From Pedobacter sp. PLR (GTDB lineage Bacteria > Bacteroidota > Bacteroidia > Sphingobacteriales > Sphingobacteriaceae), in contig NZ_JAPIVQ010000003.1 of NCBI RefSeq assembly GCF_026239675.1, forward strand, positions 62,001 through 126,000: a stretch of DNA of 64,000 nucleotides, given 5' to 3'. Position 1 is the stretch's first letter. The number at the start of each line of letters is the position of its first letter. Below are positions 7,514 through 16,408 of the stretch, piece after piece. Below the pieces are notes generated by a model, which saw nothing but the letters and a program-made list of their open reading frames with translations, made no database searches and was not told the origin of the DNA. The position numbers were made by a program, and so were the translations under genes.

Positions 7514-10447
7514 TTAGTAACCGAAAATCTGTTCTAATGTCAACTTGTTGAACCCACCAAATTTCTCCATATCTTCTAATTTCACTTTCTTATCAGAAGC
7601 AACGATACAGTAATTGTATGGCTTATTGGCCACACGCGTATCGTGGAAAGTTTTGATATCTGTAAAAGTTAAAGGTTTCAATTCATTATACTCATCAATT
7701 CTACCATCATGGTCGATACCTAGTTTTTTATTCGCAAAATAGGCAGCAATGATACCATCTTTTGTAATTCTGCTGGTTTCAATCGCATTCATGGCATTAG
7801 ACTTTGAAGCTTCAAACGATTTCTCCGATTTAGGTAGATCATTTAACAATTCATTCATCCCTTTTACCGCGTCATTCATTTTATCTGCCTGACTACCTAC
7901 ATAAGCAACCATCGAATATTGTTTGTCAGCACGATCAGGAGAGGCGAAAATTGCGAAAGTAGAATAAGCCAGGGCTTTAGATTCTCTGATGGTTTGGAAT
8001 ACAATAGAGCCCATACCACCACCAAAATAGCTATTGAAAAGTGTCGCTTTTCCTGCAAGATCAGCCTCGTATTGACCGGCATTTCTTACCCACCTAACCT
8101 CAGATTGTACCATGTCGTAGTCTGCAAAATAAACCTCGCTTTTTGCATTATTGGTGTAAACGAATTTTTTTGCCGTTGGTATAGCCGTAAATTCTGCTGG
8201 CAACTTGTGCAACTTACTGATGTTTGCGCTGAAAGTACTTAGGTTCTCTGGTCCGTAATAAGTGATCGTATGCTTATAGTTTCTCAGGTTATGTAAAATC
8301 GACAATAAATCCGCAGAAGTCATATTGTTTACCTCTTGATTTGTTAATGTGAAGTTGGTAGGGTTATTCGCACCATACTGTGCATAACTCATTAAACCAC
8401 TTAAAATCGCCGCTTTATTTAACTTATTGTTCTCTCTGGACTTAAGAATTCTGCTTTTTAACTCCGTTAAAGCCTGCTCATTTGCCTTACAGCTGGTCAG
8501 GATATGCTCCACCAAACTTACCGCTTTATCAAAATTCTCCTGTAAGCCACTGATGTTAATCGTAGCCACTTCGTTGCTCACATTAAAAGTGTAATTACAA
8601 GCAATGTTATAGAACTCCTTGCTGATTTCTTCAGCGCTATATTTATCTGTAGCTAAGAAAGCAAGATATTGAGCTGCATAAGGCATCAATTGATTGTTAT
8701 ATGCACCCATATCAAAGCGGTAAGACATACGGAAAATACTGTTTTCTTTATTCTCTACCGTGATCACCTCAGCGATACCATCTTTACCGAAATTAAGGTC
8801 TTTCTTGAAATCTAAGAACTTAGGCGCAATTGGCGCCGATGGCTTTGCTAATAAGTTTTTAGCGAATGGAGAAGTTTCTGTGGCATTGGTTTGTACCGGA
8901 GTAATCGTCGGTTTTTCAACCTTTGCAATACTCTTATCTTCTCCTTTATGTTTGTAAGTTACCACATAATTGTCTTTGAAAAACTGATTAGCGAAGTCAA
9001 TCACTTGTTTTTTAGTGATTTTTGCCATCGCATCCTGTCCGTTCAACGACTTGTCCCACTTAGTGGCGCGGTTCAGAATAAACTCATTGGTAACTGCCTC
9101 CACACGGAAGGCATTGTCATCAAATGACTGTAATAAGCTCAGTTTCTGATTGGCAACCGTTGCTTTTATTAAGCTTTCATCAAAGTCTCCTTTTTTAAGG
9201 ATATTCAACTGATCCAATAACAATTGTTGCGCCTGCTCTAAAGTCTGTCCTTGTTTAGGTTGTGCTACCAGGAAGAAAATCCCGTAATCTTTCATCTGCT
9301 GATAAGCTGCGGATGCACGAAGAACTTTTTGTTGTTTATTTAAGTTGATATCCAATAAACCAGCTTTACCATTTGAAAGAATGCTCGAAATCAGGTCTAG
9401 CAACAAGCTTTGCTCCGTATTCTCTGCAAAACCTCTATAAGACAACCTTACACTTTCTGCACTCGGACCATAAATATCCAGTTTCTGGATTTTCGTCAAT
9501 GGTTTTTCTGGTGCCGGCTGATATAAGGCTACCGGTTTCGCCTGCATAAAAGAGAAAGCCTGATCTACTTTTTTGATCATTTCATCCGGATTGAAATCTC
9601 CGGCCATGGCGATCGCCATATTATTTGGTACATAGTATTTGTTATAATACTTTCTGATCTCTACCAGGGAAGGATTTTTTAAATGCTCTACCGTACCAAT
9701 CGTAGTCTGCTGACCATAATTATGGGTAGGGAATAATAATTCTGCAGTTTTCTCATTGATCTTCCAGGAATCATCATCTAAACCACGGTTTTTCTCCTCA
9801 TAAACTGCTTCCAGTTCCGTATGGAAAATACGGAAAATCGGGTTACGGAAACGCTCTGCCTGTAAAGCCAGGAACTTATCCGTCGCATTTGAAGGGAAAT
9901 CTTCGTTGTAAACTGTCTCCTCATACCAGGTATGTGCATTGGTCGATTGTCCGCCAATCGATTTCATCATCTTATCGTACTCATTCGCGATAGAAAAATT
10001 GGAAGCCTCACCGGAAGTTTTATCAATCTGCGCATAAATCTCTTTACGCTTCACCGGATCAGTGGTCTTGTTGTATTGCTCATAAAGTGCATCAATCTTA
10101 TCCAGTAAAGGTTTCTCTTTTGCGAAATCTAAGGTGCCAAATTTATCAGTTCCTTTAAATAACAAATGCTCCAGGTAATGGGCCAATCCGGTTGCAGAAC
10201 GCGGATCAGTGTTACTTCCCGCTCTTACACTCATGCGGAATTCAATCGTTGGTTCTTTTGTGTTTGGAGATAAAATCACGGTCAACCCATTTTTCAAGGT
10301 ATAAAAACGTGATTTTGTCGGGTCGTTGGTCACATACTTATAAGTATATCCACCCGAGCTTGCCGTTTTCCATTGAAAACCGGACTGAGCCATTAGACTC
10401 GTCCCTGCAATTAAAAAACAGGCGAGTAGCATTAGTTTGTTCTTCAT
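7514..10447 (-). CDS. Two-domain M16 family zinc metallopeptidase
   Basis: A secreted or periplasmic peptidase of the insulinase/pitrilysin family. I chose the ATG at 10447 because it starts a good signal peptide (MKNKLMLLACFLIAGTSLMAQ). The upstream in-frame start only adds seven residues before it. The N-terminal unit has the inverted zinc motif HYLEH with the third ligand in EAVYEEKNRG about 80 residues later. A second, inactive-type M16 half follows (about residues 520-970), with the GGGMGSIVFQTIRESKALAYS stretch typical of the C-terminal domain. At about 977 residues it is a full-length fused form. It is monocistronic, and its convergent end is guarded by the 7375 terminator. Confidence 0.92.
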   Translation of the reverse strand: MKNKLMLLACFLIAGTSLMAQSGFQWKTASSGGYTYKYVTNDPTKSRFYTLKNGLTVILSPNTKEPTIEFRMSVRAGSNTDPRSATGLAHYLEHLLFKGTDKFGTLDFAKEKPLLDKIDALYEQYNKTTDPVKRKEIYAQIDKTSGEASNFSIANEYDKMMKSIGGQSTNAHTWYEETVYNEDFPSNATDKFLALQAERFRNPIFRIFHTELEAVYEEKNRGLDDDSWKINEKTAELLFPTHNYGQQTTIGTVEHLKNPSLVEIRKYYNKYYVPNNMAIAMAGDFNPDEMIKKVDQAFSFMQAKPVALYQPAPEKPLTKIQKLDIYGPSAESVRLSYRGFAENTEQSLLLDLISSILSNGKAGLLDINLNKQQKVLRASAAYQQMKDYGIFFLVAQPKQGQTLEQAQQLLLDQLNILKKGDFDESLIKATVANQKLSLLQSFDDNAFRVEAVTNEFILNRATKWDKSLNGQDAMAKITKKQVIDFANQFFKDNYVVTYKHKGEDKSIAKVEKPTITPVQTNATETSPFAKNLLAKPSAPIAPKFLDFKKDLNFGKDGIAEVITVENKENSIFRMSYRFDMGAYNNQLMPYAAQYLAFLATDKYSAEEISKEFYNIACNYTFNVSNEVATINISGLQENFDKAVSLVEHILTSCKANEQALTELKSRILKSRENNKLNKAAILSGLMSYAQYGANNPTNFTLTNQEVNNMTSADLLSILHNLRNYKHTITYYGPENLSTFSANISKLHKLPAEFTAIPTAKKFVYTNNAKSEVYFADYDMVQSEVRWVRNAGQYEADLAGKATLFNSYFGGGMGSIVFQTIRESKALAYSTFAIFASPDRADKQYSMVAYVGSQADKMNDAVKGMNELLNDLPKSEKSFEASKSNAMNAIETSRITKDGIIAAYFANKKLGIDHDGRIDEYNELKPLTFTDIKTFHDTRVANKPYNYCIVASDKKVKLEDMEKFGGFNKLTLEQIFGY

Positions 10448-10515
10448 GTTTAGTAAGTTATAATTCAAATATAGTTGGAAAGTAGATTATTCCTCAACAT
10501 TCTATCTAAATCTCG

Positions 10516-10523
10516 TATTTTTG
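10516..10523 (+). promoter_or_regulatory. Candidate -7 element for surE
   Basis: TATTTTTG fits TAnnTTTG exactly and ends 4 bp before the surE ATG. Transcription would begin at or very near the start codon, so the surE message may be leaderless. I see no good -33 TTTG at the right distance, so this is tentative. Confidence 0.4.
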
Positions 10524-10527
10524 TATT

Positions 10528-11307
10528 ATGAAGAAGCAAAATTCTAAACCTAATATATTAGTGGTAAATGATGATGGAATCACAGCACCAGGAATTAAAA
10601 ACCTGATTGAAGTGATGAAAGAATTGGGGAATGTGGTAGTTGTAGCACCGGATGGCCCACAATCTGGAATGGGACATGCCATTACCATCGGAAAACCATT
10701 GCGTTTTGATCGCGTTGATCTTTATGAAGGCGTAGAAATGTACAAATGTTCGGGAACACCTGTAGATTGTGTAAAACTGGCGGTAAATAAGATCTTTAAA
10801 GGTCAGAAACCAGATTTATGTGTGTCAGGAATCAACCACGGTTTGAACAACTCCATCAATGTCATCTATTCCGGAACCATGTCTGCTGCGGTAGAAGGGG
10901 CGATAGAAGGAATTCCTTCTATCGGATTTTCACTGGATGATTTCTCGGAAGCTGCAGATTTTAGTCACTGTAAGAAATTTATTAAAGTAATCTCTGAAGA
11001 GGTATTGAAAAACGGACTGCCACAAGCAACCTTACTCAACGTAAACTTCCCAAAAGGAGCGGACTTAAAAGGAATAAAAATATGCCGTCAGGCAAATGCC
11101 AAATGGGCGGAAGACTTTGACGAGCGTAAAGACCCTTACCAACGTCCTTATTACTGGTTAACCGGAGTTTTTCAGAATAATGATAAAGGTGAAGATACAG
11201 ACGTATGGGCGCTTCAACATGGTTTCGTATCCGTTGTCCCTGTACAATTCGATTTAACGGCACACCATGCCATCCCTGTATTGAACAGCTGGACATTTGA
11301 TGTTTAA
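10528..11307 (+). CDS. surE: 5'/3'-nucleotidase SurE
   Basis: A metal-dependent phosphatase acting on nucleoside 5'- and 3'-monophosphates and short polyphosphates. The 259 residues have the N-terminal metal site VVNDDGITAPGI, then GPQSGMGHAIT, SGINHGLNNS and YSGTMSAAVEG, all diagnostic of SurE. It is the first gene of a plus-strand operon with a small membrane protein and lpxB. The next ATG overlaps the surE stop. Confidence 0.96.
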   Translation: MKKQNSKPNILVVNDDGITAPGIKNLIEVMKELGNVVVVAPDGPQSGMGHAITIGKPLRFDRVDLYEGVEMYKCSGTPVDCVKLAVNKIFKGQKPDLCVSGINHGLNNSINVIYSGTMSAAVEGAIEGIPSIGFSLDDFSEAADFSHCKKFIKVISEEVLKNGLPQATLLNVNFPKGADLKGIKICRQANAKWAEDFDERKDPYQRPYYWLTGVFQNNDKGEDTDVWALQHGFVSVVPVQFDLTAHHAIPVLNSWTFDV

Positions 11308-11566
11308 ACGGGTTAAAGATTCGGTATTTATTGGACTGGGAGTCGGCATACTGGCTCCCGGTATCCTTGGCAGTATTTCCTGGTACCTCATGCACCGTTA
11401 TACTTTTTTGGCCAGGGCCGATTTATTACTCATCGCCTCTATTGCCGTCAACGCTTTATTACTCCAATACTTCTTTAAAATAAACAAGGAAAATACAGGT
11501 AGGGGTATCATCAGTGCCACATTCCTGTGGGCTTTCCTTTTCTTTTTTTATAAAATCAACCAATAA
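11300..11566 (+). CDS. Small membrane protein between surE and lpxB
   Basis: An 88-residue protein from the ATG at 11300; a TTG one codon earlier is less likely. It starts MFKRVKDSVFIGLGVGILAPG and has three hydrophobic stretches (about residues 9-30, 40-57 and 68-84), so it is an inner-membrane protein. It overlaps the surE stop by 8 bp and the lpxB ATG by 1 bp (TAATG), a sign of translational coupling. I recall a gene of this type between surE and lpxB in related genomes, but its function is not known to me. Confidence 0.75.
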   Translation: MFKRVKDSVFIGLGVGILAPGILGSISWYLMHRYTFLARADLLLIASIAVNALLLQYFFKINKENTGRGIISATFLWAFLFFFYKINQ

Positions 11567-12672
11567 TGAGATACTATTTAGTAGCTGGAGAAGCCTCCGG
11601 AGATTTGCATGGCGCCAACTTAATGAAAGCGTTAAAAGAAGAAGATCCAGCTGCGGAGTTTCGCTATTATGGAGGTGATAAAATGAAGGCCGAAGGTGGA
11701 GAGTTGAAAAAACACTATTCAGAAATGGCCTTTATGGGCTTTACAGAGGTGTTGATGAACTTAAGAACCATTTTCAGGAACATGAAAGCCTGTAAAGCTG
11801 ATGTCCTGGCTTACCGTCCGGATGTATTGATCCTGATTGATTTCCCGGGTTTTAACTTGAAAATTGCAGAATTTGCCAAAGCAAACGGCATCAAAGTCGC
11901 TTATTATATTTCTCCTAAAGTATGGGCCTGGAATCAAAAGAGAGTATTAAAGATCAAAAAGATCGTAGATAAGCTATTTTGTATCCTGCCTTTTGAAGTC
12001 GGGTTCTACAAAGGATGGGGCATGGAAGTAGATTATGTAGGGAACCCATTATTGGATGAAATCGCACAGTTTATTCCGGATCCGGACTTTAAAACTAAAT
12101 ACCAGCTCGATAAGGACATCATCGCTTTATTACCTGGCAGTAGAAAACAGGAAATCGAGCGCTTACTGCCTGACATGTTAAGTGTAACTGCCGCTTTTCC
12201 TGATCAGCAGTTTGTAGTAGCTGCTGCACCAAGTTTTGAGGCCGCCTATTACCAGCAATTTATAAATACGGCAAATGTAACCCTGGTTTTCGGACAGACC
12301 TACCAGCTGCTTCATGTGGCCAAAGCGGCCATTGTCGCTTCAGGAACTGCAACCCTGGAAACTGCTTTATTCCATGTACCACAGGTAGTGGTGTATCGTG
12401 GAGGTAAAATATCTGTCGCCATTGCCCGTATGCTGGTCAATATCCGCTTTATCTCGTTGGTAAACCTGATTATGGATCGTAAGGTAGTCACCGAACTCAT
12501 TCAGGAGGATTGCAATACTCAGCAAATCACTGCGATTGTAAAAGACTTGCTTAACGGTGAAGTCAGAACCACAATGTTGGCTGATTACGCAGAATTATCC
12601 GGAAAGATGGGAACCGCCGGTGCTTCCGGACGAACCGCAAAACTCATTATTTCCTACCTAAAAGGGCGTTAA
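11566..12672 (+). CDS. lpxB: Lipid-A-disaccharide synthase
   Basis: A glycosyltransferase that joins UDP-2,3-diacylglucosamine and lipid X into the lipid A disaccharide at the inner membrane. The 368 residues open with YLVAGEASGDLHGANLM, the LpxB signature, and include LLPGSRKQEIERLLP and VASGTATLETALFHVPQVVVY from the GT19 donor site. The length is normal. It ends the surE operon. Confidence 0.96.
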   Translation: MRYYLVAGEASGDLHGANLMKALKEEDPAAEFRYYGGDKMKAEGGELKKHYSEMAFMGFTEVLMNLRTIFRNMKACKADVLAYRPDVLILIDFPGFNLKIAEFAKANGIKVAYYISPKVWAWNQKRVLKIKKIVDKLFCILPFEVGFYKGWGMEVDYVGNPLLDEIAQFIPDPDFKTKYQLDKDIIALLPGSRKQEIERLLPDMLSVTAAFPDQQFVVAAAPSFEAAYYQQFINTANVTLVFGQTYQLLHVAKAAIVASGTATLETALFHVPQVVVYRGGKISVAIARMLVNIRFISLVNLIMDRKVVTELIQEDCNTQQITAIVKDLLNGEVRTTMLADYAELSGKMGTAGASGRTAKLIISYLKGR

Positions 12673-12750
12673 ATGCCCCAAGAAGCTGATTTACATTTAG
12701 TTTCACATATTATTTGATATTTAGGAATTATTCTTTATCATTGATTTAGT

Positions 12751-12870
12751 AAAACGTATTAGTAGTTGCTAATGCTTTTTGATAAAACGATCATTAACCA
12801 AAATATAACCAAATATGAATGATTCTACTTTTATTATACAGACCGCTGGCTATTTTTTAAAACGTATTAG
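12751..12870. promoter_or_regulatory. Pair of 12-bp repeats upstream of the first SusC gene
   Basis: AAAACGTATTAG occurs exactly at 12751-12762 and 12859-12870. The first copy continues into an inverted repeat (ATTAG, six bases, CTAAT). This may be a regulator-binding region for the SusC/SusD operon. The rest of 12673-12963 holds no gene I can support. Confidence 0.35.
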
Positions 12871-12963
12871 CACAACTATTTAGCGGAAATCCTCTCAATT
12901 ATTTGATTTAACTGATTCCCTTGAGAAAAGGGAACCTGATTTTGGCATCGGGGAGGAATCCTT

Positions 12964-13161
12964 ATGTCTTCTTTAAAAAATAATAAAACGAATTACTACA
13001 ACCAGATAGACAACCTAATTTTCACCAAAATGGATAATTATGAATAAATAAACTTACCAGACCAAAAAGCTAAATCGTTAAAATGGTTTAGGTCCCTTCC
13101 TCCGGAAAAAGCTTCGGCACTGGAGTTTGCATACAGGGAATGCAAAACAATCAATAACTAA
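12964..13161 (+). pseudogene. Short ORF with one in-frame stop upstream of SusC
   Basis: An ATG at 12964 sits after a good ribosome site (GGGGAGGAATCCTT). The frame runs 27 codons to a TAA at 13045-13047, then stays open in the same frame for 37 codons to a TAA at 13159, 17 bp before the SusC ATG. The second part (LPDQKAKSLKWFRSLPPEKA) looks coding. Either a small gene has picked up a nonsense mutation, or only the first 27 codons are real. I do not recognise the family. Confidence 0.35.
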
Positions 13162-13178
13162 CCTAAATATAAATTCTA

Positions 13179-16100
13179 ATGAACATTAAAAACTTAGTTT
13201 TTGCAGGGCTTCCATTGCTCTGTTTAACGGGGATACAGGCGCATGCTACCTCATCTGAGCTGATGATAAAGGCCGCGAAATCCCATTCTACTTTTTTGTT
13301 TCCCAATAATGCAGCGCTGAAAATATTGATCACTGGAGTAGTTGTAGATGAAAATTCTCAACCGATACCAGGTGTAGGCGTTAAATCACTAAAAAACAAC
13401 AAATCTACAGTAACGGATGCTGCTGGTAAATTCAGTATTGAAGTAGAAAATGCTACAGATCAGCTATCGTTCAGCTATATCGGATATGATACGCAAACGC
13501 GCGAAGCAGGATCAGGTGCAACACCACTGAGCATTAAACTGAAACCATCATCAGGGGTAGATCTGGATGATGTTGTGGTTGTAGGTTACGGAACACGTAA
13601 AAAGTCTGACTTAACAGGAGCAGTAGGTTCTGTAAAAGAAGAGCAACTGAAAGAACGCCCGGCAGCTTCCTTAAACCAGGCACTCGCAGGTCGTATTTCA
13701 GGGGTACAGGTTAACTCTAATTCTGGTCGTCCAGGCGGACAAACAAACATCCGTATCCGTGGTTTCAGTTCCATTAAAACCACCAACAATCCTTTATATG
13801 TAGTGGATGGCGTAATCCTTCCGGTAGGTTCACAAACACAAAGTAGTAATGCAATCGACTTCCTGAATCCGGGTGATATTGCCTCTGTAGAAGTGTTGAA
13901 GGACGCGTCGTCGGTAGCGATTTATGGTGCAAGAGGTGCCAACGGAGTTATCCTGATCACCACTAAAAAAGGAACTGTTGGTAACAGAATCACTTATGAT
14001 GTAGATGTTAGTGTGCCTACCATCGGACCAAAACGAGTGAAAATGCTGAATGCCCAGGAATTCATTGATGTAGAAAACTTAGCCTACGACAATGCCAAGA
14101 CCTATGATCCTGCAGGATGGGCAGCAAATAATTATACAGATCCAAGGATCAAAAGAAAATCATTGCCTTTGCTTTTTGATGGTAATGGAAAGCCACTGTA
14201 TGATACTGATTGGTTAGAAGAAGCGACTCAGAATAAACTGTCTCAAAATCACCAGCTAGGATTTACCGGTGGTAATGCAGAAACCACCTATGGCTTCTTC
14301 CTGAGCCATAGAGATGACAACGGTCTCTTGAAAAACTCTTACCTGAAACGTTATTCGGGAAGGTTTACCATGGATAGTCAAATGAAAACATGGCTGAAAG
14401 TAGGCGGAAGTTTAAGCTATACCAATCAAACGGAAAATCTGGTAGATATAGGTACGGGCGGACTGAACTCGGTAAGGATGATCACAGAAAGTTTCCCTTT
14501 CCTGCCTGTTAAATATGGAGATGGTACCTGGGCGGATAACGTCAACTATCCAGGCGCAGAAGGAGGTTCTAACCCAGTACATATCCTGACAGACCGTAAA
14601 TATTTATTACAAACACAGAGTACTTTAGGTAATGCCTATGCGAATATAAACCTTGCTGAAGGATTAGAATTCCGCTCTGTTATAGGTGCAAATATAGTAA
14701 CCCGTGGCCGTTCTGAATTCAATGGACGTAGCCTTTACGGAATCGCTTTTGATCAGAAAGGTACTGCTGCTTTAGACAACAACAGAGAAACCTATTGGTC
14801 ATTTGAAAATTACCTGACTTACAACAAACGTTTCTCTAAAGATCATGCAATCACTGCATTATTAGGTTTGTCGTGGCAGGAAACAAATATCTTCGGTTTT
14901 GGTGCCAGTGGCGAAAACTTCTCTACCGATTATTTACAATACAATAACCTAGGCGCGGCAAGTAAGCCAATTCCGGGAAGTTCAAGAGCAGAACGTTTTG
15001 GTTTTAACTCTTACTTCGGACGTTTAAATTACAGCTTCAAAGATAAATACCTGTTCACGGCAACTGGTCGTGCGGATGGTTCGTCTAAATTCGGGGCAAA
15101 TAACAAATACGCTTTCTTCCCATCTGCTGCCGTAGCGTGGAAAGTCTCTGAAGAGAATTTCATTAAAGAAAGCAACGTGATCTCCAACCTGAAATTACGT
15201 GCCAGTTATGGGGTCACCGGTAACTCTGAGATCCCTAGTTATTTATCATTAGGAGTTTTAGGTACAGGATATGCTGCCATTATTGATGATACAAGAGTAG
15301 GTGGTGTAGGAACAAACCGTCTCGCAAATCCAGATTTGAAATGGGAAAAAGTTGGGCAGTCAGATATAGGTGTTGAGTTAGGATTATTCAAAAACAGGAT
15401 TAACCTGGAAGCTGATGTGTACTACCGAAAAACCACAGATATGTTGTTGGATGCACCGGTACCATTAACAAGTGGATACGGCTCAATTACCAGAAATATT
15501 GGTAGCATGGAAAATAAAGGATTGGAGTTGGCCATCAATACGGTGAATATCACTAACGATAATTTCACCTGGAATACCAGCTTTAATGTTTCCTTTAACA
15601 GAAACAAAGTACTTTCACTGGCTACACCAGCAGATATTTTCGGTGTAGGAAATCCTGGATTTACCAATGAAACAGGAATTATCCGTGTGGGTGAGGCAGT
15701 AGGTTCTTTCTGGGGATTAACACGCCTCGGTACCTGGAGCGAAAGCGAACGCACAGAAGCTGCAAAATATAATTACAGAGCAGGTAAGCCAGTGCTTCCG
15801 GGTGATATTAAATACCTGGATGTGAATGGTGATTACCAGATTAATGATGATGACCGTGGTATTATCGGTAATGGTAGTCCTAAAGCATGGGGTGCTTTCT
15901 CCAATACTTTTAAGTATAAAAACTTAGATTTAACGATTGAGCTTCAATATTCTGCCGGTAATGATGTGTTGGATATGACCAAACACTCTGCCGAAGATCG
16001 CGTTGGTATTGCCAATAGCTATGCTTCCGTTTTAAACGCATGGACTCCTCAAAACCAAAATACGCCAATCGCAGCCATTCGTGATACCAGAGCTGGTTAT

Positions 16101-16376
16101 GTAACCAATGTGGATAGTCACTGGGTAGAAGATGGTTCGTTTATCCGTGGTAGAAACCTTTTACTGGGTTATACTTTCGCCGAAAACATCACCAAGAAAT
16201 TGAAAATAAGCAGAATGAGGGTTTATGGTAGTGTGCAAAACTTCTTCCTGGCCACTAAATTCTCCGGAAATGATCCCGAAGTAACTACGTATTCCAATGC
16301 TTTTGCACAGGGACAAACGTTCTTCGATTATCCTAAGCCAACTACGTTTATGGTAGGCTTAAATGTGAGTTTATAG
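13179..16376 (+). CDS. SusC-like TonB-dependent outer-membrane transporter (pair 1)
   Basis: A 1065-residue RagA/SusC protein. It has an N-terminal signal peptide, a CarboxypepD_reg-like domain from about residue 48 (ITGVVVDENSQPIPGV), a TonB-box-like DVVVVGYG at about residue 130, the plug with SLNQALAGRISGVQVNSNSG and VLKDASSVAIYGARGANGV, and a 22-strand barrel ending in an aromatic/hydrophobic strand (MVGLNVSL). With the SusD protein 32 bp downstream it should form a lidded uptake complex for a glycan or peptide. No degradative enzyme is encoded beside it, so the substrate cannot be inferred. Confidence 0.95.
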   Translation: MNIKNLVFAGLPLLCLTGIQAHATSSELMIKAAKSHSTFLFPNNAALKILITGVVVDENSQPIPGVGVKSLKNNKSTVTDAAGKFSIEVENATDQLSFSYIGYDTQTREAGSGATPLSIKLKPSSGVDLDDVVVVGYGTRKKSDLTGAVGSVKEEQLKERPAASLNQALAGRISGVQVNSNSGRPGGQTNIRIRGFSSIKTTNNPLYVVDGVILPVGSQTQSSNAIDFLNPGDIASVEVLKDASSVAIYGARGANGVILITTKKGTVGNRITYDVDVSVPTIGPKRVKMLNAQEFIDVENLAYDNAKTYDPAGWAANNYTDPRIKRKSLPLLFDGNGKPLYDTDWLEEATQNKLSQNHQLGFTGGNAETTYGFFLSHRDDNGLLKNSYLKRYSGRFTMDSQMKTWLKVGGSLSYTNQTENLVDIGTGGLNSVRMITESFPFLPVKYGDGTWADNVNYPGAEGGSNPVHILTDRKYLLQTQSTLGNAYANINLAEGLEFRSVIGANIVTRGRSEFNGRSLYGIAFDQKGTAALDNNRETYWSFENYLTYNKRFSKDHAITALLGLSWQETNIFGFGASGENFSTDYLQYNNLGAASKPIPGSSRAERFGFNSYFGRLNYSFKDKYLFTATGRADGSSKFGANNKYAFFPSAAVAWKVSEENFIKESNVISNLKLRASYGVTGNSEIPSYLSLGVLGTGYAAIIDDTRVGGVGTNRLANPDLKWEKVGQSDIGVELGLFKNRINLEADVYYRKTTDMLLDAPVPLTSGYGSITRNIGSMENKGLELAINTVNITNDNFTWNTSFNVSFNRNKVLSLATPADIFGVGNPGFTNETGIIRVGEAVGSFWGLTRLGTWSESERTEAAKYNYRAGKPVLPGDIKYLDVNGDYQINDDDRGIIGNGSPKAWGAFSNTFKYKNLDLTIELQYSAGNDVLDMTKHSAEDRVGIANSYASVLNAWTPQNQNTPIAAIRDTRAGYVTNVDSHWVEDGSFIRGRNLLLGYTFAENITKKLKISRMRVYGSVQNFFLATKFSGNDPEVTTYSNAFAQGQTFFDYPKPTTFMVGLNVSL

Positions 16377-16408
16377 TTCTAAAAATTGTCAATACTAATT
16401 AAGATATC

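Noticed and set aside
13586-15754. Long antisense frames inside the SusC genes
   Set aside because: They are shadows of strongly coding plus-strand frames with clear SusC domains. The same applies in the other two SusC genes.
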